Source: Bdellovibrionales bacterium (GTDB taxonomy: Bacteria; Bdellovibrionota; Bdellovibrionia; Bdellovibrionales; UBA1609). Taken from it: 64,000 nucleotides of DNA. This document shows, piece by piece, positions 20,958-30,109 of this stretch. The stretch is taken from contig JADJVA010000025.1 of the NCBI GenBank assembly GCA_016716765.1, positions 620,001 through 684,000 on the forward strand, given 5' to 3'. The notes below the pieces were generated by a model. It was not told the DNA's origin, ran no database searches, and saw only the letters and a program-made list of their open reading frames with translations. Both the position numbers and the translations under genes were made by a program. The stretch's first letter is position 1. Every line of letters begins with the position of its first letter.

Positions 20958-20974
20958 AATCTATTTTTCCGAGC

Positions 20975-21715
20975 CTATTTCTTTTTATGAAGTGGAATTG
21001 ACTTGCATCCTTTAGGAGGTTTACTCCCCTTCTTAAGGGGCCAGTCAAAAGAGATCGTTGGTGGTTCTTCTTCAGAAAAAGCGGGGATGTCGGCCTCTGG
21101 ATCTTGAAATGAAATAGAGATATGTTCGTTTTTAACTTCATACTCTATTTCTTCTGCCCCTGATACACATTCAAAGATAGGTTTTGAAGAAACGCCTGGA
21201 TCAAAAATGCGCAAGACCCCCAGGCGGATTCCCCTGATCCAGCGAGTGAGAAGGAGGGGACTCGCAAAGCGAGCATCAGAGATCAAGACGAGTTCTCCCT
21301 TGCCATCTGCAAGACGGTCTTCTTTTTCAATGTATTCAAAGATGGTTTTTTCCTGCTGGTTTTCCAGGCTTTTGATAATTATCTTATCTTCACCTCGGTC
21401 GGAAAAGTAGCGTGCTTCGGAAGTCCAATGTCCCTTGTTAAATTTGATTTCACCGATTTTCTCAATGTCGTCTGCACTCTCTACGCCACTTGGTGAGCGC
21501 TCAGCTTTTTCAGATGCTTGGAGAGAAGAGGGATTTGCTCCAGCAAAATCTGATTTTGAATAGTTGTCTGCCGTGGCTTCTTTAAATTGAAGTTCACCAG
21601 ACTGAGGGGGATCCTTTTCAGTAGAAGGAGAGGAACAACCTAAAAGTACAAAACAAGAGATGCAAATAAAAACAGATAATGATGACTCTAAGGAACGTTT
21701 TAGTTGAATATCCAT
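20975..21715 (-). CDS. hypothetical lipoprotein
   Basis: 246 residues. Lipobox 'VLLGC' after a hydrophobic stretch, a Ser/Glu-rich linker, then a soluble domain with several acidic strands and a Pro/Lys-rich end. ATG 21715 has GGAG 6 bases upstream and is preferred to ATG 21727. It follows the Cys-rich transglycosylase-like gene by 19 bases on the same strand. It is convergent with recA, 17 bases apart. No family recognised. Confidence 0.65.
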   Translation of the reverse strand: MDIQLKRSLESSLSVFICISCFVLLGCSSPSTEKDPPQSGELQFKEATADNYSKSDFAGANPSSLQASEKAERSPSGVESADDIEKIGEIKFNKGHWTSEARYFSDRGEDKIIIKSLENQQEKTIFEYIEKEDRLADGKGELVLISDARFASPLLLTRWIRGIRLGVLRIFDPGVSSKPIFECVSGAEEIEYEVKNEHISISFQDPEADIPAFSEEEPPTISFDWPLKKGSKPPKGCKSIPLHKKK

Positions 21716-21734
21716 AAAAAACTCCATCTACGAT

Positions 21735-22817
21735 TTATCTTGCTCCACACATCGGCTTGTAGCCCTTTGATCGTATTCTGTTGCAGGCCTCTCTATCCAT
21801 TTGAGATGCTCGGAAAATTTGCCGATTGGCCTTGCCGTAGAATCCACGATTCCCTCGAGCAACGTGGCTTAAACACTCGACAGGATCGCCCTTCCCCACT
21901 GACTGGCCGTCTTTAGTTAAGCGACCCTTGAGGCACATCATACACTTGTTGTTTGCTGCTGCATAGGCGGATGAAACTCCATGGTAGCGATAAAACATTT
22001 TGTAATCTGAGGATTTTCGCTTTTTCTCCCGCAAGGTATAAGCCATGATCTCCATTTGTAAATCAACACTGGTCGCCATCGCGTCAAAAAGTTTCTCTGC
22101 TGAGGCTACGGTTCGACTTGAATATGGGGGGGCGTTGAACGGGGGTATCGTGCTTTTGAAGGGGGCAAGCCCGGCTCCTCCTCTTAGAACATAAGATTTC
22201 AAAGTTGAACGAGTCATTTGTCCCAAACCTTGGGCAGAGGAGCGGTTATTGTAACAAGCACCGTAAACTTTAATCAGCGGCTCCAAGGTGAGAGTTTCAG
22301 CTGTAGCGACACAGGGCATGGCCCTTACATCGAGTCCATACTTATCGGCGTGAACTTTCCCAAGCGAAATCAACCGATTGAACCGTTCCTTTAGGTCGAG
22401 ACCCCTCCAAGGAGACTCGTTGCAAGCAATGTTTGTCATTTCCCTGATGCAGGGTTTGCCTCGACCGCGTCCTCTCGCACGGGCCAAAATTGCACTGAAG
22501 CCGCTTTGCTGGCGAAGAGAATTGCCATCCTGAGAAAAGCAACGTTGATCAAGTTGGGGGCTGTTAATGATCGGCTCTATTTCTGGGAGTGGTTGAGAAA
22601 TCAATTCTATCGGAGGGAGCCCTCTTCTTTCGCAAGTATCGCATTGAGTTTCGGTACCTATTTCGGTTTCATCACTCTGAGCTGGAGTTTGTAGACTAGT
22701 ATCTCCGGGATTGTCTTTGTCTACGAATTGAGCCCGTCCCACTGGATGAAAGGCTACTGATCCAACAAAAAATAGAATTCTTGCGGTCTTCCAGAGAATT
22801 CGTATGATAGCTCTCAT
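21735..22817 (-). CDS. exported Cys-rich protein with lytic-transglycosylase-like domain
   Basis: About 360 residues. Hydrophobic N-terminus, a Thr/Gln/Glu-rich spacer, then a domain where 'CVATAETLTLEP' and 'NRSSAQGLGQMTRSTLK' match the catalytic Glu and the 'GLGQ..ST' signature of lysozyme-like lytic transglycosylases. Twelve cysteines are spread through the protein, an unusual number that suggests disulphide bonding outside the cytoplasm. The sequence departs from standard families, so peptidoglycan cleavage is inferred. ATG 22817 is preferred over GTG 22838. Likely cotranscribed with the lipoprotein gene downstream. Confidence 0.62.
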   Translation of the reverse strand: MRAIIRILWKTARILFFVGSVAFHPVGRAQFVDKDNPGDTSLQTPAQSDETEIGTETQCDTCERRGLPPIELISQPLPEIEPIINSPQLDQRCFSQDGNSLRQQSGFSAILARARGRGRGKPCIREMTNIACNESPWRGLDLKERFNRLISLGKVHADKYGLDVRAMPCVATAETLTLEPLIKVYGACYNNRSSAQGLGQMTRSTLKSYVLRGGAGLAPFKSTIPPFNAPPYSSRTVASAEKLFDAMATSVDLQMEIMAYTLREKKRKSSDYKMFYRYHGVSSAYAAANNKCMMCLKGRLTKDGQSVGKGDPVECLSHVARGNRGFYGKANRQIFRASQMDREACNRIRSKGYKPMCGAR

Positions 22818-22912
22818 TTGAATTAAAAGAAATTGCACTTTTTGATCGTACTTCCTTTGAATATTCTAAGATATGTTTTTTGATACAACCTGGCCCTAAG
22901 TAGCCAAGGATT

Positions 22913-24103
22913 CTAAATGAGTTGGTGTAGAGCCTGGACCGTCTTGTCACGAAATTCAGGAGTGACAAAAACCGAAATGCTATCTCCCGTGTGCAGTGAC
23001 TTATGCGGAAAAATTTCGGCCTTTTTGAGGCAAGCCATGATCTTTTTTGGCAAGTCAGATGAATAACTTCCTTGGCAGGTCAGGGTGATTCCGCAGAGAG
23101 TTTCCTTTATGCATCGAATCTCTGTGCCCTGGAGGGCGCTTTTCAAGGCCTTTATTTGTTCTTCGCTCGATGCAATCATCGCCCGCCACTCGCTGTTCTC
23201 ATAGACGCTGGCTAAAATCTGCGGCCAGGCCAACTGATTGTCTATGAGAATTTTTTCGAGACAAGCAAGCTCTTCGTCAGGGTGCTTGCAATTGACAGCC
23301 AGATGGTGAACTTCATTGAGAACGTTAACGGCGAGGGGCTTGGATTTCTCGTACATCCCAGAGTCCTTGTCTTTGTTGAGAATAATGGTTCCTTTGTCGG
23401 GGTTGACAGAACTTCCTATGTAAAGAGGCACGCTCAAGATGCGAGCAAGTTCTGCACTTCGGTAGTGTAGGATTTTAGATCCCCAAAAACAAGATTCTTC
23501 AAGAGCTAAAATTGGAAATTCAGAATAGCGAATCGTGCCACCAAGGATCTTTGGATCCGCCGAATATATCCCATCGACATCTTTTAGCATCTCACATCTC
23601 TGGGCTTGAAAATGAGCGGCCATTGCTACGGCTGTTGTATCTGAACCGCCGCGACCAAGTGTTGTTATTTCTTTGCTTATTGGGTCTACTCCCTGAAAAC
23701 CCGCCAAGACAACCACTTTGCCTTGAGCTAGATTTTCGGCGACTCGAATGGGTTTGACATCGCATATTCGAGCATTGCTGTGAGAAGAATCAGTGAATAC
23801 GCCAGCCTGACTTCCGGTCAGGCTGATGGAAGGACATCCGAGGTCATGAAGGGCCATGCTCATCAGTGCCATGCTCACTCTCTCTCCTGTGGTTAGCAGC
23901 ATGTCGAGCTCACGGCGGTTGGGCCTGGAGCTGACGAGATATGCGAGATCCAACAGGTCATCAGTGGCTGATCCCATAGCACTCACTACGACAATAACTT
24001 GCTTTCCTGACTGGCGTAGCTGAGCAATCCGCTTGGCTACATTCCGAATGGCCTCGGGTGTTTTTAAACTGCTTCCGCCATATTTTTGTACAATGAGGTT
24101 CAT
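22913..24103 (-). CDS. lysC: aspartate kinase
   Basis: Phosphorylates aspartate, the first step toward lysine, threonine, methionine and diaminopimelate. 396 residues. Motifs 'VQKYGGSSL', 'LTTGERVSMALM' and 'TLGRGGSDTTAVAMA' are intact, and two ACT regulatory domains fill the last ~130 residues, so feedback control is likely. It stands alone, flanked by short non-coding gaps, with the transglycosylase gene upstream on the same strand. Confidence 0.95.
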   Translation of the reverse strand: MNLIVQKYGGSSLKTPEAIRNVAKRIAQLRQSGKQVIVVVSAMGSATDDLLDLAYLVSSRPNRRELDMLLTTGERVSMALMSMALHDLGCPSISLTGSQAGVFTDSSHSNARICDVKPIRVAENLAQGKVVVLAGFQGVDPISKEITTLGRGGSDTTAVAMAAHFQAQRCEMLKDVDGIYSADPKILGGTIRYSEFPILALEESCFWGSKILHYRSAELARILSVPLYIGSSVNPDKGTIILNKDKDSGMYEKSKPLAVNVLNEVHHLAVNCKHPDEELACLEKILIDNQLAWPQILASVYENSEWRAMIASSEEQIKALKSALQGTEIRCIKETLCGITLTCQGSYSSDLPKKIMACLKKAEIFPHKSLHTGDSISVFVTPEFRDKTVQALHQLI

Positions 24104-24170
24104 GAATATTCCAAGTTTCGATGACGATGGCTGAATTTATCACTACTCATAGGCTTAGCAAAGCGAATGA

Positions 24171-25157
24171 TTAGAGATTTTTTTGAAGTTGCCCTCGTAC
24201 ATATTCAGACACGTGGGTCGTCGTTCCTTTTGGTATGCGGATCCGGTGATTGCCAACAAAACTTGGAATGAAACCATGAACAAGTTCTGGATTGATTATT
24301 CTCAGATCTTCCTTCTTCACACCAATAAATTTTGCCAGTTGGAACAAATCGGTCCCCCCCGGCACGGAAAAGTATTCATAAGAATACGGAGACATCGGCT
24401 GAATTTCACGAAACCCATAGAGTTGCGGATTTTTAGCGATCAACATAGCTGCAATTAACTTGGGTATGTAATCCCGAGTTTCATCAGGGAAATTTCGCTT
24501 CTTCGAAAGAACCCAAAAATTATCAGTCTTGTGTTGAGCAATGAGTCGCTTCAGTCTTCCTTCTCCCATGTTGTAGGCTGCCGCTGTCAGATACCAAGAG
24601 TTAAACATTTTATAGAGATCGCTCAGATAAGAAGCAGCTGCACGTGAACTTTTGGTAAAATCGCGGCGTTCATCAATCCACCAGTTAATCCTGAGACCAT
24701 AGCGACTGGCGGTCGGCTTGATAAATTGCCAGTAGCCCACAGCATCGGCTTCACTCGTTGCGTGGGGTGAAAAACCACTTTCAATCATGGAAACATAAGC
24801 AAGATCCTCAGGAATTCCTCGATCAGTCATATGGGCCTGCATCAATGGGAGATACCGATAGGATCTCTCCATTCGCAGTTTAAACCAATTGCGCCCCTCG
24901 CCTTGAAAGTAATTAACCCAATAGCGCACTTTGCTGTTGTAGGTGATCGGGATATCATACTTGGGAATATCAATTTTTGGAGTGACCGTTTTAGATTTTG
25001 GGCTGACCGCTTTAGAAACGCCAGATTCGAGTAGGTTGGACGGAGAGATCGCTGTTTGGTTTTTCGATGGCAGAGCAAGGACGACAGACGTCGATTTGGT
25101 TCCTATACTTAATAAAAATATGATGATGAAATACTTCAGAGAAAAGATCCTATTCAT
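24171..25157 (-). CDS. MltD-like lytic transglycosylase (GH23)
   Basis: Periplasmic enzyme cleaving peptidoglycan to anhydromuropeptides. About 328 residues from ATG 25157, chosen because it begins the signal peptide 'MNRIFSLKYFIIIFLLSIG'. The catalytic region reads 'YVSMIESGFSPHATS' followed by 'GYWQFIKPTASRYGL', 'DERRDFTKSSRAA' and 'TAAAYNMGEGRL', typical of MltD. The C-terminal ~75 residues ('GTDLFQLAKFIGV', 'IRIPKG') resemble a LysM-type cell-wall-binding domain. In-frame starts at 25184 and 25211 exist. Confidence 0.88.
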   Translation of the reverse strand: MNRIFSLKYFIIIFLLSIGTKSTSVVLALPSKNQTAISPSNLLESGVSKAVSPKSKTVTPKIDIPKYDIPITYNSKVRYWVNYFQGEGRNWFKLRMERSYRYLPLMQAHMTDRGIPEDLAYVSMIESGFSPHATSEADAVGYWQFIKPTASRYGLRINWWIDERRDFTKSSRAAASYLSDLYKMFNSWYLTAAAYNMGEGRLKRLIAQHKTDNFWVLSKKRNFPDETRDYIPKLIAAMLIAKNPQLYGFREIQPMSPYSYEYFSVPGGTDLFQLAKFIGVKKEDLRIINPELVHGFIPSFVGNHRIRIPKGTTTHVSEYVRGQLQKNL

Positions 25158-25402
25158 ATGAGAAGTGGTTATTTCTTCCTCCATTCTAACTGGTGCGATG
25201 GAAACACACAACTTCCGATCTAGACCGAAGTTGCGTGTCAGACATTCGCCCTCACCGTCAAAAGAATGACAATTTAAAAACGCAAATCCGACACCTGCTG
25301 TTTACTATCAACCCAATCATTTCATAACTCAATCGAGATCAAAGAAAAATGGAGGCAAGTCGATCAAGGATTCTCTGGGCCTAGGTCACAGAGGGCACAC
25401 CG

Positions 25403-25418
25403 TGGCATGAGACTTGCT
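25403..25418 (+). promoter_or_regulatory. sigma-54-type promoter of the flgF operon
   Basis: TGGCATGAGACTTGCT matches the -24/-12 consensus TGGCACG-N4-TTGCW at all but one key base, with correct spacing between GG and GC. It lies 28 bases before the flgF ATG, leaving room for a start near 25428 and the purine-rich ribosome site. It is on the correct strand and fits the sigma-54-dependent middle class of flagellar genes. The rest of the 25158-25445 gap shows no gene. Confidence 0.75.
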
Positions 25419-25445
25419 CAATGTGGAGAGAGGGGGCACAGCCTT

Positions 25446-26255
25446 ATGAGCAGTAAGGGTATTTACACGGCATTGAGCGGAGCAATGGCCCAATCATCAC
25501 GATTGGACACTCTCGCTAATAATATTGCTAACTCCAATACAACTTCCTTTAAAAAGGATCGGCAGGTATTTAATGAATATCTGAGTGCTTATGAAAAGCT
25601 TCCGGAAGTGATTCAGGTTCCAAAGATTCCTGCTTCCATTCAAAGCTTTTATGATATGCAAGGCGGTGATCGCGGTTACGTGAACGCTGCGGGATCTTAT
25701 ACTGATTTTGCTCAGGGGTCTTTGAAGCAAACGGGAAATCTTCTTGATTTAGCTCTTGAAGGACAGGGATTTTTTGAAGTTCTCACTCCAGAGGGTGTCA
25801 AATTGACACGCAATGGATCGTTCACTGTTGATGGCGAGGGACGCATGGTCACAAAGGAGGGGTTTCCTGTACTAGCGGCGGGGACTCAAGAGCCTTCCCA
25901 GCGTGTCATCAATGTTGATGGGCGGAGAAATATCACCGTTTCCTATGAGGGTCAGGTGTTCGCGAATGGGCAGCTCGTAGGAGAGCTCTCGCTCGTGGAC
26001 GTTGCCAATCGAGATGGACTCGTCAAAACAGGGAGCTCTTTTTATGGGCTTAAGCCGAACTTTAACCAAGAATTTCAGCGAACCTTAGTTCCAAAAATAC
26101 ATCAGGGCTTTGTCGAGAGCAGCAATGTGAATATCGTGGAAGAAATGACAGATATGGTTGCAACATCACGGGCCTTTGAAAGCACTCAACAGGCCATCAA
26201 GGCTTTTGATCAAATGGATTCAAAATTGGTGAATGAAATTCCTCGTACTTCTTAA
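25446..26255 (+). CDS. flgF: flagellar basal-body rod protein FlgF
   Basis: Proximal rod component exported by the flagellar type III apparatus. 269 residues. The N-terminal rod motif 'GIYTALSGAMAQSSRLDTL' with 'NNIANSNTTSFKK' and the C-terminal 'SSNVNIVEEMTDMVATSRA' are the standard rod/hook-family ends. ATG 25446 follows a GGAGAGAGGGGG stretch. As the first of two FlgF/FlgG-type genes it is called FlgF by position and by lower similarity to FlgG. First gene of the long flg operon. Confidence 0.9.
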   Translation: MSSKGIYTALSGAMAQSSRLDTLANNIANSNTTSFKKDRQVFNEYLSAYEKLPEVIQVPKIPASIQSFYDMQGGDRGYVNAAGSYTDFAQGSLKQTGNLLDLALEGQGFFEVLTPEGVKLTRNGSFTVDGEGRMVTKEGFPVLAAGTQEPSQRVINVDGRRNITVSYEGQVFANGQLVGELSLVDVANRDGLVKTGSSFYGLKPNFNQEFQRTLVPKIHQGFVESSNVNIVEEMTDMVATSRAFESTQQAIKAFDQMDSKLVNEIPRTS

Positions 26256-26272
26256 CTCGGTAGGTTGATTTT

Positions 26273-27058
26273 ATGCTAAAGGCTCTGAATACCGCGGCGA
26301 CTGGAATGCAAGCTCAGCAAACAAATATGGATACGATCGCGAATAATTTGGCGAATGTTTCGACGACAGGTTTTAAAAAGGCGCGCGCTGAATTTGAAGA
26401 TTTAATGTACCAAACCATTCGAGAGCCAGGGGCTCAGACGGGTGCCAATTCGGTCACGCCAACTGGAGTCCAAGTGGGGTTGGGAGTAAAAACGGCAGCC
26501 GTTCAGAAAGACTTTGAGCAGGGGTCCACCAAAGTGACGCGAGCTCCCTTTGACGTAGAAATCCAAGGTTCGGGATTTTTCCCCCTCCAGATGCCGGATG
26601 GACAAATCGGGTACACTCGCAATGGCGCTTTCAAGAAGGGGCCTGATGGCCGCTTGATGGATCAGAATGGAAATGCCTTGCAACCTGAAATCACAATTCC
26701 TCCTGATGCCTCTGGTGTTGAAATAAATCCGGATGGAACTGTGCAGATTATACTTGGAACCAACACGGTACCCCAAAATATCGGTCAAATTCAGTTGGTT
26801 AATTTTGTCAATCCTGCCGGCCTCAAGAGCATTGGGCGTAATCTCTTCTTCCCGAGCAATGCAAGTGGTCTGCCTCAGCAAGGCACTCCTGGACAAAACG
26901 GCCTGGGTGTTTTAGCGCAGGGACAGGTTGAGACGAGCAACGTGAATATAGTTGATGAAATGGTCAATATGATAACGGCCCAAAGAGCTTACGAAACAAG
27001 TTCGAAAGTCGTTCAGGCCTCGGATCAAATGCTTCAATATATGAATAACCTGAGGTGA
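26273..27058 (+). CDS. flgG: flagellar distal rod protein FlgG
   Basis: Forms the distal rod. 261 residues, the typical FlgG length. 'LNTAATGMQAQQTNMDTI' and 'NNLANVSTTGFKKARAEFE' at the start, 'ETSNVNIVDEMVNMITAQR' and 'YETSSKVVQASDQMLQ' at the end, are near-diagnostic. It follows flgF by 17 bases and precedes flgA with almost no gap. Confidence 0.97.
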   Translation: MLKALNTAATGMQAQQTNMDTIANNLANVSTTGFKKARAEFEDLMYQTIREPGAQTGANSVTPTGVQVGLGVKTAAVQKDFEQGSTKVTRAPFDVEIQGSGFFPLQMPDGQIGYTRNGAFKKGPDGRLMDQNGNALQPEITIPPDASGVEINPDGTVQIILGTNTVPQNIGQIQLVNFVNPAGLKSIGRNLFFPSNASGLPQQGTPGQNGLGVLAQGQVETSNVNIVDEMVNMITAQRAYETSSKVVQASDQMLQYMNNLR

Positions 27059-27061
27059 TGA

Positions 27062-28030
27062 TTGCGCTACGTGAGTTGGCTCCTCCTATTTACAATGGCT
27101 CTCATGAGACTTTCGGTCGAAGCCAAAGATTCGATTCGCATCAGATCAAAAATTGTTCGCCGAGATGATTCTCAGCTGACCTTGGCTCATCTGTTGCCAA
27201 ATGACGATGGAGGTCGGAGCCTAGCATCGATTTTTAAGAGATATCCGATTGGCAATTCTCCCAAAGAAAAGGAGACCCGTCAGCTTTCTAACCTTCTGAT
27301 TTCGTCTCTTATTCGTCAGGTGCACAAACAGAACCCTCATTTGGCCGAAAAGTACAATTTCGTTATTCCCTCTGAAATTGAAGTTCTCAATCCTGGAAAG
27401 ACGCTCACTGATTTTGAGGTTCGTGAGGCGCTTCTCAATCAATGGAAGAGCCAATGTCCAAACTGTAGAATTGAAATCCATGAATTAAATCTGCCTCGAT
27501 TGTCCGAATTGGTAAATTTGACTGCTGGATGGCAATTTGTGGGAGTTCCCGATTTACCTAAGGGCTCCTTTAGCGCGGCAATACAATTTGAAAACAGGAG
27601 CGGCATTTCACCCGAAAGAGTTCGATATTGGGTTAACGGAGTCGCTCGTCTTTTTAAACAGGTGCCAATTCTTACAAGAGGATTGTCGTTCGGAGAGACG
27701 ATCACGGCAGACCACATTAAAATTGAGTATCATGATGTCACCTTTGCGCGAGATTTAGTTTTGAGCGGGGAGAGTGTTCTGGGCCGAAAAGTTCGTCTGA
27801 CAAAGGCCATGGGACAAGTTCTTTTTGAGCATGATTTACTTAAAGAAAAGGCCGTCAATAGAGGGGATTGGGTCAAGGTGACGGCCCAAGAGGGAAAAAT
27901 GGAAGTAACAACAATGGCCCGCGCTGAAAATGAGGGGTTTATAGGTGATGTTGTTCTTTTGCGAGTGGGCGCAAACAAGCAGTCAATATCTGGGATAGCA
28001 AAGGCGAAAGGGGAGGTCATCTTAAAATGA
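27062..28030 (+). CDS. flgA: flagellar P-ring chaperone FlgA
   Basis: Periplasmic chaperone for P-ring assembly. 322 residues with a signal peptide. The SAF-like C-terminal region shows 'VPILTRGLSFGETITADHI', 'LGRKVRLTKAMGQVL' and 'GDWVKVTAQEGKMEVTTMA', typical of FlgA. TTG 27062 is the start: AGGTG lies 5 bases upstream, and the nearby ATG 27058 is out of frame. It is longer than the E. coli protein (219) because of an extended N-terminal domain. It overlaps flgH by ATGA. Confidence 0.92.
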   Translation: MRYVSWLLLFTMALMRLSVEAKDSIRIRSKIVRRDDSQLTLAHLLPNDDGGRSLASIFKRYPIGNSPKEKETRQLSNLLISSLIRQVHKQNPHLAEKYNFVIPSEIEVLNPGKTLTDFEVREALLNQWKSQCPNCRIEIHELNLPRLSELVNLTAGWQFVGVPDLPKGSFSAAIQFENRSGISPERVRYWVNGVARLFKQVPILTRGLSFGETITADHIKIEYHDVTFARDLVLSGESVLGRKVRLTKAMGQVLFEHDLLKEKAVNRGDWVKVTAQEGKMEVTTMARAENEGFIGDVVLLRVGANKQSISGIAKAKGEVILK

Positions 28031-28806
28031 GGTTCCGCCAAGTTGCGTCTCTTTTTTGTTTGTGTTTGATTCTTGCGGGATGTGCTGGCTTTGGAAAAAA
28101 GTTAAAGGGCTTTCTCAACGGGCGTGATTTGTTAGAGCAGGACGAGATGCAAAAGTCAAACTACACAAAATTTTCTGAAAACTCGACGATGGCCAATCCG
28201 ACCCGCAGGCAATATCGTCGGACCACAAAACAATCTCTGTCGGAAGAAGCTCAGCTGGACAATCGAGCCGGTTCACTTTGGGTTATGGAGGGTCAGGGAT
28301 CCTATCTCTTTTCACAAAATATCATTCGAATGATTGGAGACTCATTGCCTGTGAAAGTTGATGGTGAGCCACGCGATCAATTGCAAACAAAAGTGAACGT
28401 GATACGGAAACTACTCGCGAAGATGGAGCAAAAAAATATTCCACCACCGATCTCGCCTCGCACTCCGGCCGGAAGTCCCCCCGGAGGAACCACTGTCCCA
28501 CCCTCAGCTGCTAAAACGGGAGATCAAGACCCCGCAGCGAAGAGCGTTGAGGCGAGCAAGCCAGACACGAACCCGGGCAATGAAGGCTTTCCTGTCCAAA
28601 CAGTTCCAACCCGAATCACCGAGCGCCTAATAGATGGCAACTATCGGGTGCGAGGAACTCAGCCTTTTATGATTGGCCCAAGAGAATACAAGGTGATCGT
28701 CACGGGTGTGGTGCGAGCCGAAGATTTCTCTGATGAGGGCATCAGCTCCACTCAGTTACTTGATTCAAAATACGATATTATGAGCGTAAAGAGGAAGGAC
28801 GAATGA
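28027..28806 (+). CDS. flgH: flagellar L-ring lipoprotein FlgH
   Basis: Outer-membrane L-ring subunit. 259 residues; lipobox 'LAGC' after the signal. 'GSLWVMEGQGSYLFSQNII' and 'MIGDSLPVKV' precede a Pro/Ala-rich insertion, then 'NYRVRGTQPFMIGPREYKV' and 'GVVRAEDFS' match the conserved FlgH barrel. The proline-rich central insertion (about residues 140-185) is longer than in model FlgH. ATGA overlaps with flgA upstream and flgI downstream. Confidence 0.95.
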   Translation: MRFRQVASLFCLCLILAGCAGFGKKLKGFLNGRDLLEQDEMQKSNYTKFSENSTMANPTRRQYRRTTKQSLSEEAQLDNRAGSLWVMEGQGSYLFSQNIIRMIGDSLPVKVDGEPRDQLQTKVNVIRKLLAKMEQKNIPPPISPRTPAGSPPGGTTVPPSAAKTGDQDPAAKSVEASKPDTNPGNEGFPVQTVPTRITERLIDGNYRVRGTQPFMIGPREYKVIVTGVVRAEDFSDEGISSTQLLDSKYDIMSVKRKDE

Positions 28807-29810
28807 AAATCTTTTTGGTCGTCCAACTTCTGATCGTCATCATCGCCTGCGCCTTGAGCGCTCAGGCGGCGCGTTTGAAAGATATTGCGAATATTCGTGG
28901 TGTTCGCAGCAATCAGCTTGTTGGGTATGGATTGGTTGTCGGTCTAAATGGAACTGGTGATAGTAAATCCGATTACACTGACAAGAGCTTGCAACGTATG
29001 TTGGATCACTTGGGAATGAAATTGACGGGCAAAGAGGGAGGATCAAAGAATGTCGCTGCAGTCATTATGACAGCGAATCTTCCTCCATTTTCGCGCGCCG
29101 GAAATCAACTCGACATCACGGTCAGTGCGGTTGGAGATGCTTCCAGTTTGCGCGGGGGTACTTTGGTTCAATCACCTCTGAGAGCTGCTGATCAACAAAT
29201 ATATGCTGTCGCACAGGGAGCTGTATTAATAGGAAGTGCTCAAGGGGGAGTTCATGAAACCGTTGGAAGAATCCCAAACGGTGCTATCATCGAGAGAGAT
29301 GTTGGGGAGCAGTTTTCCGGTCGAAAATTGTTTCGTTTGACTCTACATAATCCCGATTTCACGACCGCAGCTCGTGTTTCTCAGAAAATAAATATGGAGC
29401 TCGCAGGGAAATATTCGTCGGCTTTGGACGCTGGCACGATTGATATTGTTTCGCCTTCCACCTATGAGGGCCGTGGAGTGGAACTTCTCGCGATGATAGA
29501 AACTCTCGATATTTCGCCAGATACCCGAGCTAAGGTCGTGGTCAATGAGAAGACAGGAACGGTGGTGATTGGTCACGAGGTCCGGATTTCAAAAATTGCA
29601 ATTAGCCATGGAGATCTATCGATCAAGGTCGGGAACGACAGCCAAAAAGGGAAAGAATCGGACCGAATCATGATCCTCGAAGAGGCCCCAAGTGTTGGAG
29701 ACTTGGCGAAAATTTTGAATCGTATGGGCATCTCTCCTAAAGACCTGATCACGATTCTCCAAAGCATCAAATCGGCTGGTGCTTTACAGGGCGATCTGGA
29801 AATTCTATGA
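28803..29810 (+). CDS. flgI: flagellar P-ring protein FlgI
   Basis: Periplasmic P-ring subunit around the rod. 335 residues with a signal peptide ending 'ALSAQAA'. 'RLKDIANIRGVRSNQLVGY' and 'GLVVGLNGTGDS' are characteristic, as are 'GRIPNGAIIERDV' and the closing 'LKSIKSAGAL'-type segment ('ILQSIKSAGALQGDLEIL'). Length and ends are normal for the family. Starts inside the flgH stop (ATGA). Confidence 0.97.
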   Translation: MKIFLVVQLLIVIIACALSAQAARLKDIANIRGVRSNQLVGYGLVVGLNGTGDSKSDYTDKSLQRMLDHLGMKLTGKEGGSKNVAAVIMTANLPPFSRAGNQLDITVSAVGDASSLRGGTLVQSPLRAADQQIYAVAQGAVLIGSAQGGVHETVGRIPNGAIIERDVGEQFSGRKLFRLTLHNPDFTTAARVSQKINMELAGKYSSALDAGTIDIVSPSTYEGRGVELLAMIETLDISPDTRAKVVVNEKTGTVVIGHEVRISKIAISHGDLSIKVGNDSQKGKESDRIMILEEAPSVGDLAKILNRMGISPKDLITILQSIKSAGALQGDLEIL

Positions 29811-30109
29811 AAAAAGATTTTAAGGAATTGAACATTAAAGCTAAAATTATACGTGAGGCATGCAACACATGGATGTGTTGTTGGTCTCAGGGGGTGGGTG
29901 AGTTAGAGAGCGTAAGCCAAGGAAGGTTCAAGAGATTCCAGTTTCGCGCAGGAAGCAGGAACAGAGATTCAGTGCCAGCCAAAGAATGGCCACGTACCGA
30001 GTTTGCTACCAAGAGTGCAGGATGCACGACCTTTTCTGACTCATCTTCCCTTTTTCATTTTTTCTTCAGGCATTCTTTTATAAAGATTGGAAGGCGGGTG
30101 AAGTCATGA
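29807..30109 (+). CDS. possible small orphan protein between flgI and flgJ
   Basis: A 100-codon frame linked by ATGA overlaps both to flgI (29807) and to flgJ (30106), the same spacing used by flgA/flgH/flgI. The product is unrecognised: a Lys-rich start ('MKKDFKELNIKAKIIREA'), a Trp/Cys pair ('WMCCW'), an Arg/Ser-rich middle and a short aromatic stretch ('LFHFFF'). Residue use is unlike its neighbours and more like non-coding DNA, so the frame may be open by chance. The coupling at both ends argues for translation; composition argues against it. Confidence 0.35.
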   Translation: MKKDFKELNIKAKIIREACNTWMCCWSQGVGELESVSQGRFKRFQFRAGSRNRDSVPAKEWPRTEFATKSAGCTTFSDSSSLFHFFFRHSFIKIGRRVKS

